Positions 1 through 6,156 of a stretch of 7,188 bases of DNA are shown one piece after another; position 1 is the stretch's first letter, and every line of letters begins with the position of its first letter. The translations under genes were made by a program, and so were the position numbers. Origin of the DNA: Desulfobacteraceae bacterium (lineage in GTDB: Bacteria > Desulfobacterota > Desulfobacteria > Desulfobacterales > Desulfobacteraceae); NCBI GenBank assembly GCA_011390435.1, contig JAABSK010000136.1, forward strand, positions 1-7,188, read 5' to 3'. The notes under the pieces are model-generated. The model worked only from the letters and a program-made list of their open reading frames with translations, was not told the origin of the DNA and ran no database searches.

Positions 1-498
1 ACTGAACACATCGGTGCTGACAGCTTCCGGAGAGATACACTTCCCGGTCTGGACGGACAGATGCTCGATCCATGGGGGCGGCGTGCCCAGCAGAACAAAA
101 TGGCCGTCAACATTCATTTCCAGAACCGCAAAATTCAGGGCCTGGAAAATCGGGTCCAGAGTGGAAAACACGTCTTTTTTTTCCGGATTCCATACAATCA
201 GACCATAACCATCGTCGGTTTTGAAAATCCGGGCATCCAGGCTGGGAGCGTCTGGTCGTTGAATGCAGGAAAAATCAATGGACTGGCCTTTCAGCGGTAA
301 AATTCCCTCCATGAAGTCCAACAGGGCCGAGACGGCATCGCCTGCTTTTGGGGAAGATATTCCCAAAGCGTGAAGGTTTCCCCCCCACTGGTGAATCCGG
401 CCCAGACGGTCCAGCAGAAAATAGGCCGGGGCATGCTCATCCAAGGCGGTGTTGCAAAGATGATCCAGCAGGAGACTTGCAGATGACGGCAGTTCCAT
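1..498 (-). CDS. N-terminal part of a PAS-like sensory/signalling protein (3' end outside window)
   Basis: An uninterrupted minus-strand reading frame of 166 codons runs from ATG at 498-496 off the left edge. A GGAG ribosome site (508-505) lies 6 nt before the ATG, which fixes the start. Two PAS-like stretches are visible. The first, about residues 22-103, contains AYFLLDRLGRIHQWGG, then FMEGILPL at 62-69 and a strand-like DARIFKTDDGYGLIVW. The second begins near residue 117 with IFQALNFAVLEMNVDGHF and a PPPW motif at 140-143. From memory, this pattern (acidic or hydrophobic strand, Gly-Arg, then WGG, then an EG-LPL element) occurs in the sensory N-terminus of adenylate/guanylate cyclases, histidine kinases and similar proteins of Desulfobacterales. 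The output domain lies outside the window, so the enzymatic activity is unknown. No signal peptide or membrane segment is seen in this part, so it is probably cytoplasmic. It follows the ABC exporter genes on the same strand after 123 bp. That the frame is real is fairly certain; the family call is moderate. Confidence 0.7.
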   Translation of the reverse strand, partial: MELPSSASLLLDHLCNTALDEHAPAYFLLDRLGRIHQWGGNLHALGISSPKAGDAVSALLDFMEGILPLKGQSIDFSCIQRPDAPSLDARIFKTDDGYGLIVWNPEKKDVFSTLDPIFQALNFAVLEMNVDGHFVLLGTPPPWIEHLSVQTGKCISPEAVSTDVFS

Positions 499-621
499 TT
501 TTAACTCCGGTGATGGAAGATTTTTTTGAACCAAACCAGATGATTGACGGCACAGCTGAAAAAAATGATGGTGAAACAATAGCAAATCTGCTGTCACTTC
601 TCCAGAGAAAAATCAGCAGCA
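499..621. other. Intergenic gap between exporter subunit B and the PAS-like gene
   Basis: This 123-bp stretch holds the GGAG ribosome site of the downstream gene (508-505). On the minus strand it has T-rich runs but no convincing -35/-10 pair. A short inverted repeat, TTCTC-TG-GAGAA, lies just after the exporter stop codon; it has only 5 bp of stem, a 2-nt loop and no following T-tract, so it is not a credible terminator. Read-through from the exporter operon into the PAS-like gene is therefore possible. Confidence 0.5.
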
Positions 622-2418
622 CTATTGGATTTTTTCTTTTTTTAACAGGTAATAATACTCCCCTTTTGATTTAACCAGTTGGCGATGGGACCCTTTTTCC
701 CTGATCATGCCATCCCGGAGCAGCAGAATGGTATTGCAGTTGCGCACAGTGGACAATCGGTGCGCAATGATAATCGTCAATCGTCCTTTCATCAGTTTTT
801 TCATGGCATCGTGCACGCTGGTTTCAGACTGGGAATCCATATACGAGGTGGCTTCATCAAAGATAATCAGATCCGGATTAAAGGCAAAGGCCCTGGCAAT
901 ACAGACCAGCTGTTTTTCACCACTGGAAAGGGGCTGCCCCCCTTCTTTGATAACGGTGTCCAGGCCGCTGAATTTTTCAAATAAAAATCCGCAATGGGCA
1001 TTTTTGAGAGCGGTTTCAAGCACCTGATCTGCGATTTGAGAGCCATATGGGCAGATATTGTCGCGGATGGTGCCGGAAAACAGAACCGGTTCCTGCATGA
1101 CCAAGGCAGTTCTGCTCCGGATATCCCGGACATTGATTGATGCCGCATCCATCCCGTTGATCATTATCCGGCCGGTGTCCTGGGTGTAAAAACCGGTGAT
1201 CAGGTTGATGATCGAGCTTTTTCCCGATCCGGTCCTGCCCACAATGCCGATGGCTTCTCCTTTGGGCAGAAAAAAAGAGATATCCGTTAAAACCTGTGTT
1301 TCACCGTCATAGGAAAAACAGACCTGGTCAAAACGGATGGTTTCAATGGTGGAGATGGTGTTTCGGGCGGTTGCGGTGCGTTGCCGCGCCTTCCCGGTTT
1401 TCAGTATGGCAATCACCCGCTCTGCAGATGCCAGGGCGCTCTGGAGCAGATTGAATTTTTCAGACAATTCCCGTAATGGCCGGAAAAACAGCTTCATATA
1501 GGTTAAAAACGCCACCAGTTCACCCAGAGTCAGGGTCTGTTCCATGACCTTGAAACTGCCGGCCCAGATAATGATGGCGGTGCTCAATACCCCCAGAAAA
1601 CCGATGAAAGGCATGAACACCGCAAAAATTCTGATCTGGTGCAGGGCTGCAGCATAATGGCTCAGGTTCAGGGCCTTAAACTGTCTGGAAAACCGGTGCT
1701 GGCTGTCAGTGGCCTGGATGATTTTAATTCCGGTGATGGCTTCTGAAAAGCTGTGGGTAATCTCGGCAATTTTCTGTCGAATAATGCGGAACGTGGTCCG
1801 GATGACTTTGGAAAACACAGTGATGGAGACCACAATCACCGGAACCAGAAAAATCATGCAGCCAGCCAGCCAGGGGTTGAGAAAAAATAAAATCAACAGG
1901 ATGCCGGCCATGAAAAATAGATCCTTGAAGATGAAAATCAGAATGCTTGTGAACATTTCATTCATATTTTCGATATCACTGGTTACCCGGGACACCAGAC
2001 GGCCGCTTGAATTTTTGTCAAAATATTTCACCGGCAGAAAGGTCATGTGAGAAAACAGGATGCAGCGCAGATTGAGTATGATTTTCTGACCGGTGTACTC
2101 CATGAAGATGGATTGTAAAAAATCAATGATAAAGGCGGCACACACCACCCCGGCAAAAAAAAGACAGAATGTGCTGAACGATTCAAAAGACAGTCCCAGA
2201 AGGGTGATGCCCTTTTCCGGAGACACCGGAACAATAAAACCATCAATGGCTCTCTGGGTCAGCAGCGGCATGAGCAGCTCAAATGCCGTGACGATGAAGA
2301 CCAGGAGCGTGGAGAGGCAGAGCATCCAGAAATAGGGGCGGATCAACGGCCACAGCGCCCGTACAATGGTGCCGTCTTTGACCTGAACGATATGCTCTTC
2401 CAGCACAGAGTCAGGCAT
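622..2418 (-). CDS. Heterodimeric ABC exporter, subunit B (MdlB/YheH-like, transmembrane plus ATPase)
   Basis: This is a 598-residue half-transporter: an inner-membrane exporter subunit with an N-terminal six-helix domain (about residues 25-330) fused to an ATPase domain (about 360-598). Visible motifs are A-loop Tyr370, Walker A GRTGSGKSS (394-402), Q-loop Gln442 in MQEPVLFSGT, an altered signature LSSGE (497-501), Walker B ending Asp521 with catalytic Glu522 (DEATS), and H-loop His553. The full catalytic Glu with a degenerate signature is typical of the B-type partner of heterodimeric exporters (YheH/BmrD, LmrD, MdlB). I chose ATG 2418 because GAGGAG lies 7 nt before it; a TTG at 2433 would add five residues but lacks this spacing. 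The start overlaps the stop of the preceding subunit gene by 8 bp, so translation is probably coupled. The substrate cannot be read from sequence; relatives export drugs, lipids or peptides. The family is secure. Confidence 0.93.
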   Translation of the reverse strand: MPDSVLEEHIVQVKDGTIVRALWPLIRPYFWMLCLSTLLVFIVTAFELLMPLLTQRAIDGFIVPVSPEKGITLLGLSFESFSTFCLFFAGVVCAAFIIDFLQSIFMEYTGQKIILNLRCILFSHMTFLPVKYFDKNSSGRLVSRVTSDIENMNEMFTSILIFIFKDLFFMAGILLILFFLNPWLAGCMIFLVPVIVVSITVFSKVIRTTFRIIRQKIAEITHSFSEAITGIKIIQATDSQHRFSRQFKALNLSHYAAALHQIRIFAVFMPFIGFLGVLSTAIIIWAGSFKVMEQTLTLGELVAFLTYMKLFFRPLRELSEKFNLLQSALASAERVIAILKTGKARQRTATARNTISTIETIRFDQVCFSYDGETQVLTDISFFLPKGEAIGIVGRTGSGKSSIINLITGFYTQDTGRIMINGMDAASINVRDIRSRTALVMQEPVLFSGTIRDNICPYGSQIADQVLETALKNAHCGFLFEKFSGLDTVIKEGGQPLSSGEKQLVCIARAFAFNPDLIIFDEATSYMDSQSETSVHDAMKKLMKGRLTIIIAHRLSTVRNCNTILLLRDGMIREKGSHRQLVKSKGEYYYLLKKEKIQ

Positions 2419-4141
2419 GGTGCATCTCCTCAAACTGCTGAACCTGGCAGGCGTCTTTGTAGAACCGGTTGCGCTGAATCAGCACATCATGGCTGCCGGA
2501 ATCTTCAACCCGGCCGTGATTCAGGACATAAATGGCATCACAGCCGGACAGGGCAGATATCCGGTGTGAGATCATGATCAGTGTGGTATCAGAAGAGATC
2601 TGTCCGAGTCTGGAAATGATCTGGGAAGCGGTCTGGGTATCGATCTGGCTGACAGGGTCATCCAGGATCATGATCGGTCGATTCAACAGCAAGGTTCTGG
2701 CCAGGGCGATCCGCTGCTTCTGTCCGCCGGAAAGGGTGATTCCCCGTTCTCCCACAAGGGTATCCAGGCCATGGGGCATCGCTTCAATGGTGTGTGACAG
2801 GCAGCACCACTGGATCACATCGTCAATCTGCTTTTGCGTTACCTGCTGCCCCAGAAGGATATTGTCTTTAATGGTCCCGGAAAACAGAAAGGCTTCCTGG
2901 GGCATAAAGGCAATTCTCTGGCGCAGATTTTCCAGATCCAGGCTGGATAATCGGTGGCCGTCCATGGTGAGGCGTCCGCCAGTGATATCGTATAAGCGGG
3001 GAATCAGGTGCGCCAGGGTGCTTTTGCCTGAACCGGGCGGCCCGATAATCCCAATTTTTCCGCCTTTTGGAATGTCCATGGTGATATCTGAAAGGATCGG
3101 TACGGTTTTGTCATAGGAAAAACAGACGTTGTCAAAGCAGAGTTCCCCCGGCGTATCTGGCAGCAGGCGGATGCCATGGTCTGGAGACCGGATTTCCGGC
3201 TGGGAATCCAGCAGCAGATTGATCCGGTTTAACGACGCCAGACCTCTTTGAAAAAGGTTGGTCATCCAGCCAATGGCGATGACCGGCCAGGCAAGGATCC
3301 CCAGATATTGCAGAAAGGCCACCAGTTCACCCGGTGTAATCGTCTGCTGCATCACCAGCACCCCTCCGTAAAAAAGAACGATCAGGGTGGACAGGTTGAA
3401 GAACAGGTTCATCAAGGGTTTGAGCAGGGCAGAGATATAGGCCCGCTTGAGATTTTTTTGAAAATAATCTGTGGATGCGGTATTCACCGCTCCTGAAATG
3501 CCGGCTTCAAAATTGAAGACCTTGATGATGCGGATACCGTAAAACCGTTCTCTGATCAGTTCTGTCAGCAGGGAAAACGATTCTTGAGCTGTTTTGTGGA
3601 GCCGGTGCATTTTGCGGCCCAGGTACCGGGCCATCACCACCAGAAACGGCATGGGGATCATGGCATAGGCTGTCAGTTTCGGATGTGTCCAGATCATGAT
3701 GGCCAGGGTGGCGCCTCCCAGAAGGATCGTATCCACCAGAACCATCAGGCCAAAACCGAATGCCATGCGTACATGGTTGATGTCGCTGGTGGCGTGGGCC
3801 ATGATATCCCCGGTTTTGGCGGTATTGTAATAGGGCATATCCAGTTTCAGGATATGGTTGAACATCTCTTCTCTGACGCCCTTTTCAAGATCTCTGGCGC
3901 TGCCCATGAGCAGGATGCGCCAGCAGTACCGGAGTCCGGCCATGACAAGTCCCAGCCCAAGGATCAAAAGACACTGGAGCAACAGGGTCCGGCGGTCCAG
4001 GCTGGTGAGATTCAGGCTGTCAATGACGGTTTTGATGATCTGGGGAATGGCCAGCTGGGTCAGATCCACAATGATCATGAACAAAAGCCCTGCCAGGATT
4101 TTCAACCGGTTTTGAATAAAATATGGAAGCAGCCGTTTCAA
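2411..4141 (-). CDS. Heterodimeric ABC exporter, subunit A (MdlA/YheI-like, transmembrane plus ATPase)
   Basis: This is a 576-residue inner-membrane half-transporter. The six-helix membrane domain covers about residues 12-300, with clear hydrophobic segments near 15-37, 53-75, 128-151, 156-174, 240-265 and 271-293. The ATPase domain follows from about 333. Motifs are A-loop Tyr343, Walker A GPPGSGKST (367-375), Q-loop Gln415, X-loop VGERG (463-467), canonical signature LSGGQ (470-474), Walker B ending Asp494 followed by Asp495 instead of the catalytic Glu (ILDDPVS), and H-loop His526. The Glu-to-Asp change with an intact signature is the hallmark of the A-type partner (YheI/BmrC, LmrC, MdlA). 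The start is TTG at 4141-4139: an in-frame TGA lies two codons upstream, and the product LKRLLPYF matches a normal family N-terminus. No strong ribosome site precedes it, so initiation may be weak. It overlaps the subunit B gene by 8 bp and lies 116 bp downstream of tag. Confidence 0.93.
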   Translation of the reverse strand: MKRLLPYFIQNRLKILAGLLFMIIVDLTQLAIPQIIKTVIDSLNLTSLDRRTLLLQCLLILGLGLVMAGLRYCWRILLMGSARDLEKGVREEMFNHILKLDMPYYNTAKTGDIMAHATSDINHVRMAFGFGLMVLVDTILLGGATLAIMIWTHPKLTAYAMIPMPFLVVMARYLGRKMHRLHKTAQESFSLLTELIRERFYGIRIIKVFNFEAGISGAVNTASTDYFQKNLKRAYISALLKPLMNLFFNLSTLIVLFYGGVLVMQQTITPGELVAFLQYLGILAWPVIAIGWMTNLFQRGLASLNRINLLLDSQPEIRSPDHGIRLLPDTPGELCFDNVCFSYDKTVPILSDITMDIPKGGKIGIIGPPGSGKSTLAHLIPRLYDITGGRLTMDGHRLSSLDLENLRQRIAFMPQEAFLFSGTIKDNILLGQQVTQKQIDDVIQWCCLSHTIEAMPHGLDTLVGERGITLSGGQKQRIALARTLLLNRPIMILDDPVSQIDTQTASQIISRLGQISSDTTLIMISHRISALSGCDAIYVLNHGRVEDSGSHDVLIQRNRFYKDACQVQQFEEMHHA

Positions 4142-4178
4142 ATATCAGTTTCAGTATGTTTAGACAGGTTAAAATGTC

Positions 4179-4187
4179 ATTATGCCA
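4179..4187 (-). promoter_or_regulatory. Candidate extended -10 promoter for the ABC exporter operon
   Basis: Read on the minus strand, TGG-CATAAT (4187-4179) matches an extended -10 element (TG-n-TATAAT with one mismatch). Transcription would start near 4172, leaving a leader of about 30 nt before the TTG start at 4141. No good -35 is present at 16-18 nt upstream, only a T-rich run, as is usual for extended -10 promoters. This is inference from motif and position. Confidence 0.35.
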
Positions 4188-4202
4188 TAGTTGGCGGAAA
4201 AC

Positions 4203-4235
4203 AAAAAACCTTTTTTCAGACAGGACTCCCTGCCC
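4203..4235 (-). terminator. Possible rho-independent terminator after tag
   Basis: On the minus strand, GGGCAGG (4235-4229), loop GAGT and CCTGTCT (4224-4218) form a 7-bp stem with two G-U pairs. A T-run (4208-4203) and a second T-run follow after a GAAAAAAGG spacer of 9 nt. The stem sits 22 nt after the tag stop codon. The separation between stem and T-run is longer than usual, so efficiency is doubtful, and the AAAAAA/TTTTTT pair could extend the fold. Confidence 0.3.
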
Positions 4236-4257
4236 TTACAGAAGCGGGTTCCGGGAT

Positions 4258-4830
4258 TCAGGAGCTGGAAGTGATGATCTGCCTGTGCCTGAAGCAGTTT
4301 GTCAGATGATCATTGACCATGCCCACCGCCTGCATGTGGGCATAGATGATGGTAGAACCTGTGAATTTGAATCCCCGCTGGATCAGGTCTTTTGAAAAAG
4401 CATCAGATATTCTGGTGGTTGCCGGGACCTCATCCGCTGTTTTGAAATAATTGATTTTCGGCCTCCCATCCACAAAGCGCCAGCTGTAGTGATCAAAAGA
4501 ACCGAATGTCTCCTGAATCTTTAAAAATGCCCTGGCATTGGAAACCGCTGCATTGATTTTGAGGCGGTTGCGGATAATTCCTTTATCTGTCAGCAGTTCC
4601 TGTATGGTTTGTTGGGAAAAGCAGGCAACCGTGTGCGGATCGAATCCGGCAAAAGCGTTTCGATAACCTTCCCGGCGTTTCAGGATGGTCAGCCAGGACA
4701 GCCCTGCCTGGGCACCTTCAAGGATAAGGAATTCAAACAGTTTTTTGTCATCATGAACCGGGACACCCCATTCCTGATCATGATACTGGATATACACAGG
4801 GTCTTTTCCAGCCCATCCGCATCGTGTCAT
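4258..4830 (-). CDS. tag: DNA-3-methyladenine glycosylase I
   Basis: Tag removes 3-methyladenine from alkylated DNA by cleaving the N-glycosidic bond, the first step of base excision repair in the cytoplasm. The 190-residue product matches the family's usual length of about 187 and E. coli Tag closely in recalled sequence: MTRCGW at the N-terminus, YHDQEWGVP at 16-24 and EGAQAGLSW at 38-46. The four zinc ligands known in E. coli (Cys4, His17, His175, Cys179) are all at the same numbers here, and the catalytic-site Glu38 is present. RGFKF (152-156) and MVNDH (171-175) are also family hallmarks. The start is ATG 4830 because GGAGG lies 6 nt before it; the open frame runs 47 codons further upstream to 4971, but that extension crosses the promoter region and has no family counterpart. 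The gene is divergent from the DUF3786 gene and upstream of the ABC exporter genes on the same strand. Function is secure. Confidence 0.96.
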   Translation of the reverse strand: MTRCGWAGKDPVYIQYHDQEWGVPVHDDKKLFEFLILEGAQAGLSWLTILKRREGYRNAFAGFDPHTVACFSQQTIQELLTDKGIIRNRLKINAAVSNARAFLKIQETFGSFDHYSWRFVDGRPKINYFKTADEVPATTRISDAFSKDLIQRGFKFTGSTIIYAHMQAVGMVNDHLTNCFRHRQIITSSS

Positions 4831-4857
4831 TGTGATCCTCCATGGATTGATTGACAG

Positions 4858-4886
4858 GATATAGCATATTTTTTTAAGGGTTGAAA
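4858..4886 (-). promoter_or_regulatory. Candidate tag promoter (extended -10, weak -35)
   Basis: On the minus strand, TGC-TATATC (4866-4858) resembles an extended -10. TTTCAA (4886-4881) sits at a 17-nt spacing as a poor -35. Transcription would begin near 4851, giving a leader of about 20 nt that includes the GGAGG ribosome site. The -35 occupies the same six bases as the -35 of the opposite promoter for the DUF3786 gene. Confidence 0.4.
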
Positions 4887-4910
4887 TATTCAGGGGGTTG
4901 ATTCTATTAT
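4881..4910 (+). promoter_or_regulatory. Sigma-70-type promoter for the DUF3786 gene
   Basis: TTGAAA (4881-4886, five of six consensus bases) and TATTAT (4905-4910, five of six) are separated by 18 nt. Transcription should start near 4917 with a leader of about 55 nt. The gene's ribosome site AGAGGA (4958-4963) stands 8 nt before the ATG at 4972. The match is good and the position is right; it has not been tested. Confidence 0.55.
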
Positions 4911-4971
4911 TGTCCGGTGGCGATTTAAAAATTTCGTTTGCAGCCAACCCGTTATCGAGAGGATACCCCAT

Positions 4972-5595
4972 ATGACACAGACAAAAGCCCCTGTTTTTGA
5001 AAAAATTTATACTGATTATCTGTCCCAGGTGGCAGATCTTGATCTGTCTGGAAAATCAGATCTTCTGGGCATAACACTGATGAAAAACGCAGTTGAAATC
5101 CCCTTTTTCAATCAGACCTACACAGTTTTTCCTGATAAAATCGAGAACCCGGAAGGCCGGCGGCCCAGCCATGCCGTCAGCGTGATTTTGTGCAAATATC
5201 TTTTGCTGTGCCCGGATGGGCCTGTTGACGTCCCTCAGTTGGTGACATACAAGGATTTTCCAGATGCCGTGCCCTATGTCACCGGATTTCGGAACACAGC
5301 GGAAAAGCCGATTTCCCGGGAGTTTTCAGGTCACCTTGCCACTCTTGAAGCGCAGTGCCGAAAGCTTGGCGGAACCCCTTGCGACATGGGAATTTCATGC
5401 GACCTGTCCTACGTGTTTCAGCCGTTACCCCGGGTGAAAATCTATCTGTCGTTCAATGATCAGGATGAAGAATTTCCTGCGGATTGTTCCCTTTTGTTTG
5501 AAAAACAGGCTGCCCGGTACCTGGATATGGAATGCCTTGCCATCATCGGCATGCTGCTTGCCGAATACCTGGCAATGAAGCAAATGCTTGCGTAA
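4972..5595 (+). CDS. DUF3786 domain-containing protein, function unknown
   Basis: This is a soluble 207-residue protein without signal peptide or membrane helix. I recognise the DUF3786 pattern: an N-terminal helical part, a short beta region around PFFNQTYTVFP (44-54), a segment with YKDFPDA..YVTGFRNTAEKP (93-112), LGGTPCDMG (132-140), PLPRVKIYLSFNDQDEEFPAD (151-171) and a C-terminal helix (about 184-202). The length fits the family. Members are, from memory, frequent in anaerobic bacteria such as sulfate reducers and in some archaea, with no established biochemical role. Six Cys residues (74, 80, 129, 137, 143, 172) are present, but without a CxxC arrangement typical of a metal site. The gene has its own promoter candidate and is divergent from tag; the epimerase gene follows after 122 bp with a separate promoter. 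I infer it is a monocistronic unit. The family assignment is fairly sure; no function is proposed. Confidence 0.85.
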   Translation: MTQTKAPVFEKIYTDYLSQVADLDLSGKSDLLGITLMKNAVEIPFFNQTYTVFPDKIENPEGRRPSHAVSVILCKYLLLCPDGPVDVPQLVTYKDFPDAVPYVTGFRNTAEKPISREFSGHLATLEAQCRKLGGTPCDMGISCDLSYVFQPLPRVKIYLSFNDQDEEFPADCSLLFEKQAARYLDMECLAIIGMLLAEYLAMKQMLA

Positions 5596-5610
5596 GGCAG
5601 CCTTGTTTTT
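5592..5610 (+). terminator. Weak hairpin plus T-run at the end of the DUF3786 gene
   Basis: AAGG (5594-5597), loop CAG and CCTT (5601-5604) form a 4-bp stem, extendable by two wobble pairs, overlapping the TAA stop codon and followed by GTTTTT. The stem is short for a rho-independent terminator. It lies directly ahead of the epimerase promoter, which makes a boundary function plausible but unproven. Confidence 0.3.
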
Positions 5611-5612
5611 GG

Positions 5613-5642
5613 TTGACTTTCAATATCTGAAGACTCTATAAA
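5613..5642 (+). promoter_or_regulatory. Sigma-70-type promoter for the epimerase/mutase operon
   Basis: TTGACT (5613-5618) and TATAAA (5637-5642) each match five of six consensus bases with an 18-nt spacer. Transcription would start near 5649, giving a leader of about 70 nt before the ATG at 5718. This is the best promoter-like sequence in the window. Confidence 0.6.
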
Positions 5643-5660
5643 TAATTAATTTGAATTATT
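5641..5660. promoter_or_regulatory. AT-rich palindrome over the epimerase transcription start (possible operator)
   Basis: AATAATT (5641-5647) and AATTATT (5654-5660) are perfect inverted repeats separated by six bases. They overlap the end of the -10 box and the predicted start site. This is where a repressor dimer would block transcription, but AT-rich DNA forms such repeats by chance, so it is only a candidate. Confidence 0.3.
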
Positions 5661-5669
5661 ATCATAACC

Positions 5670-5701
5670 CAGCCGTGATATGGCATGCCGCCATTGGGCT
5701 G
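5670..5701 (+). other. Predicted leader hairpin ahead of the epimerase ribosome site
   Basis: Two nested inverted repeats lie in the untranslated leader: CAGCC (5670-5674) with GGCTG (5697-5701), and ATGGC (5680-5684) with GCCAT (5690-5694), with an asymmetric internal loop and a 5-nt apical loop. The ribosome site AGGGAG (5705-5710) begins 4 nt after the stem. The fold could tune translation or mRNA stability. It matches no riboswitch class I know. Confidence 0.3.
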
Positions 5702-5717
5702 ATCAGGGAGACACCCG

Positions 5718-6119
5718 ATGAAGATATTGAAAATTGACCATCTTGGTATTGCCGTTTCCAATATGGATGAGAAGAAAAATTTCTGGACAGATGTGCTGGG
5801 CCTGAAACTGGAAGGAACGGAAACCGTTGAAGAACAGAAAGTAACGACAGCGTTTCTGCCGGTGGGTGAAAGCGAAGTGGAACTTCTGGAATCCACGGAC
5901 AGTGATGGTCCCATTGCAAAATTTATTGAAAAAAAAGGCGAAGGGATTCAGCATGTGGCCTTCCGGGTGGAAAATATTGACCAGGCGCTGGAAGAGCTCA
6001 AGGAAAAAGGCATTGCCCTGATTGATCAGACGCCGCGAAAAGGGGCTGGAGGAGCAAGAATTGCGTTTTTACACCCCAAAGCCACTTCAGGCGTTTTAGT
6101 GGAATTGTGCGAAAGATAA
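5718..6119 (+). CDS. mce: Methylmalonyl-CoA epimerase
   Basis: The enzyme interconverts the (2R) and (2S) forms of methylmalonyl-CoA, supplying the isomer used by the mutase encoded next. The 133-residue length is normal for this small vicinal-oxygen-chelate fold protein. Two beta-alpha-beta modules are visible. The first starts with [13 protein letters not shown] (5-17), with metal ligand His8, and ends in VELLES with Glu55. The second contains GIQHVAFRV (76-84), with His79, and [16 protein letters not shown] (117-132), with Glu129, the expected metal-binding and catalytic Glu. The ligand roles are assigned from recalled homologues, not measured here. AGGGAG stands 7 nt before the ATG. The gene has its own promoter candidate and is followed after 37 nt by the mutase gene on the same strand, so the two form an operon. 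A glyoxalase is the alternative within the superfamily, but the HLGIAV and HPK-GVLVEL motifs and the mutase neighbour favour the epimerase strongly. Confidence 0.95.
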   Translation: MKILKIDHLGIAVSNMDEKKNFWTDVLGLKLEGTETVEEQKVTTAFLPVGESEVELLESTDSDGPIAKFIEKKGEGIQHVAFRVENIDQALEELKEKGIALIDQTPRKGAGGARIAFLHPKATSGVLVELCER

Positions 6120-6156
6120 CCTGACAGCAATCAATGAATCACACCGGAGGAAAATC

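Noticed and set aside
348..674. A 108-codon plus-strand open frame at the left end
   Set aside because: It opposes the PAS-like gene, the intergenic gap and the end of exporter subunit B. The minus-strand frame here has a ribosome site and family-like motifs, the plus frame has neither.
2419..2433. Alternative TTG start of exporter subunit B at 2433
   Set aside because: It lies upstream of and partly within the GAGGAG ribosome site that is correctly spaced for ATG 2418.
3584..4309. A 241-codon plus-strand open frame
   Set aside because: It lies antisense to the 5' part of the exporter subunit A gene, is rich in His, Gln and Gly without a recognisable domain, and runs across the intergenic gap into tag. 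It is a shadow of the real genes.
4851..4856. A perfect TTGACA on the plus strand
   Set aside because: No acceptable -10 occurs 16-18 nt downstream (the stretch is T-rich followed by AAGGG), so it is probably a chance match within the tag leader.
4831..4971. N-terminal extension of tag to an ATG-like start at 4971
   Set aside because: The extra 47 residues have no counterpart in Tag proteins, no ribosome site precedes them, and the region carries the divergent promoters; GGAGG 6 nt before ATG 4830 decides the start.
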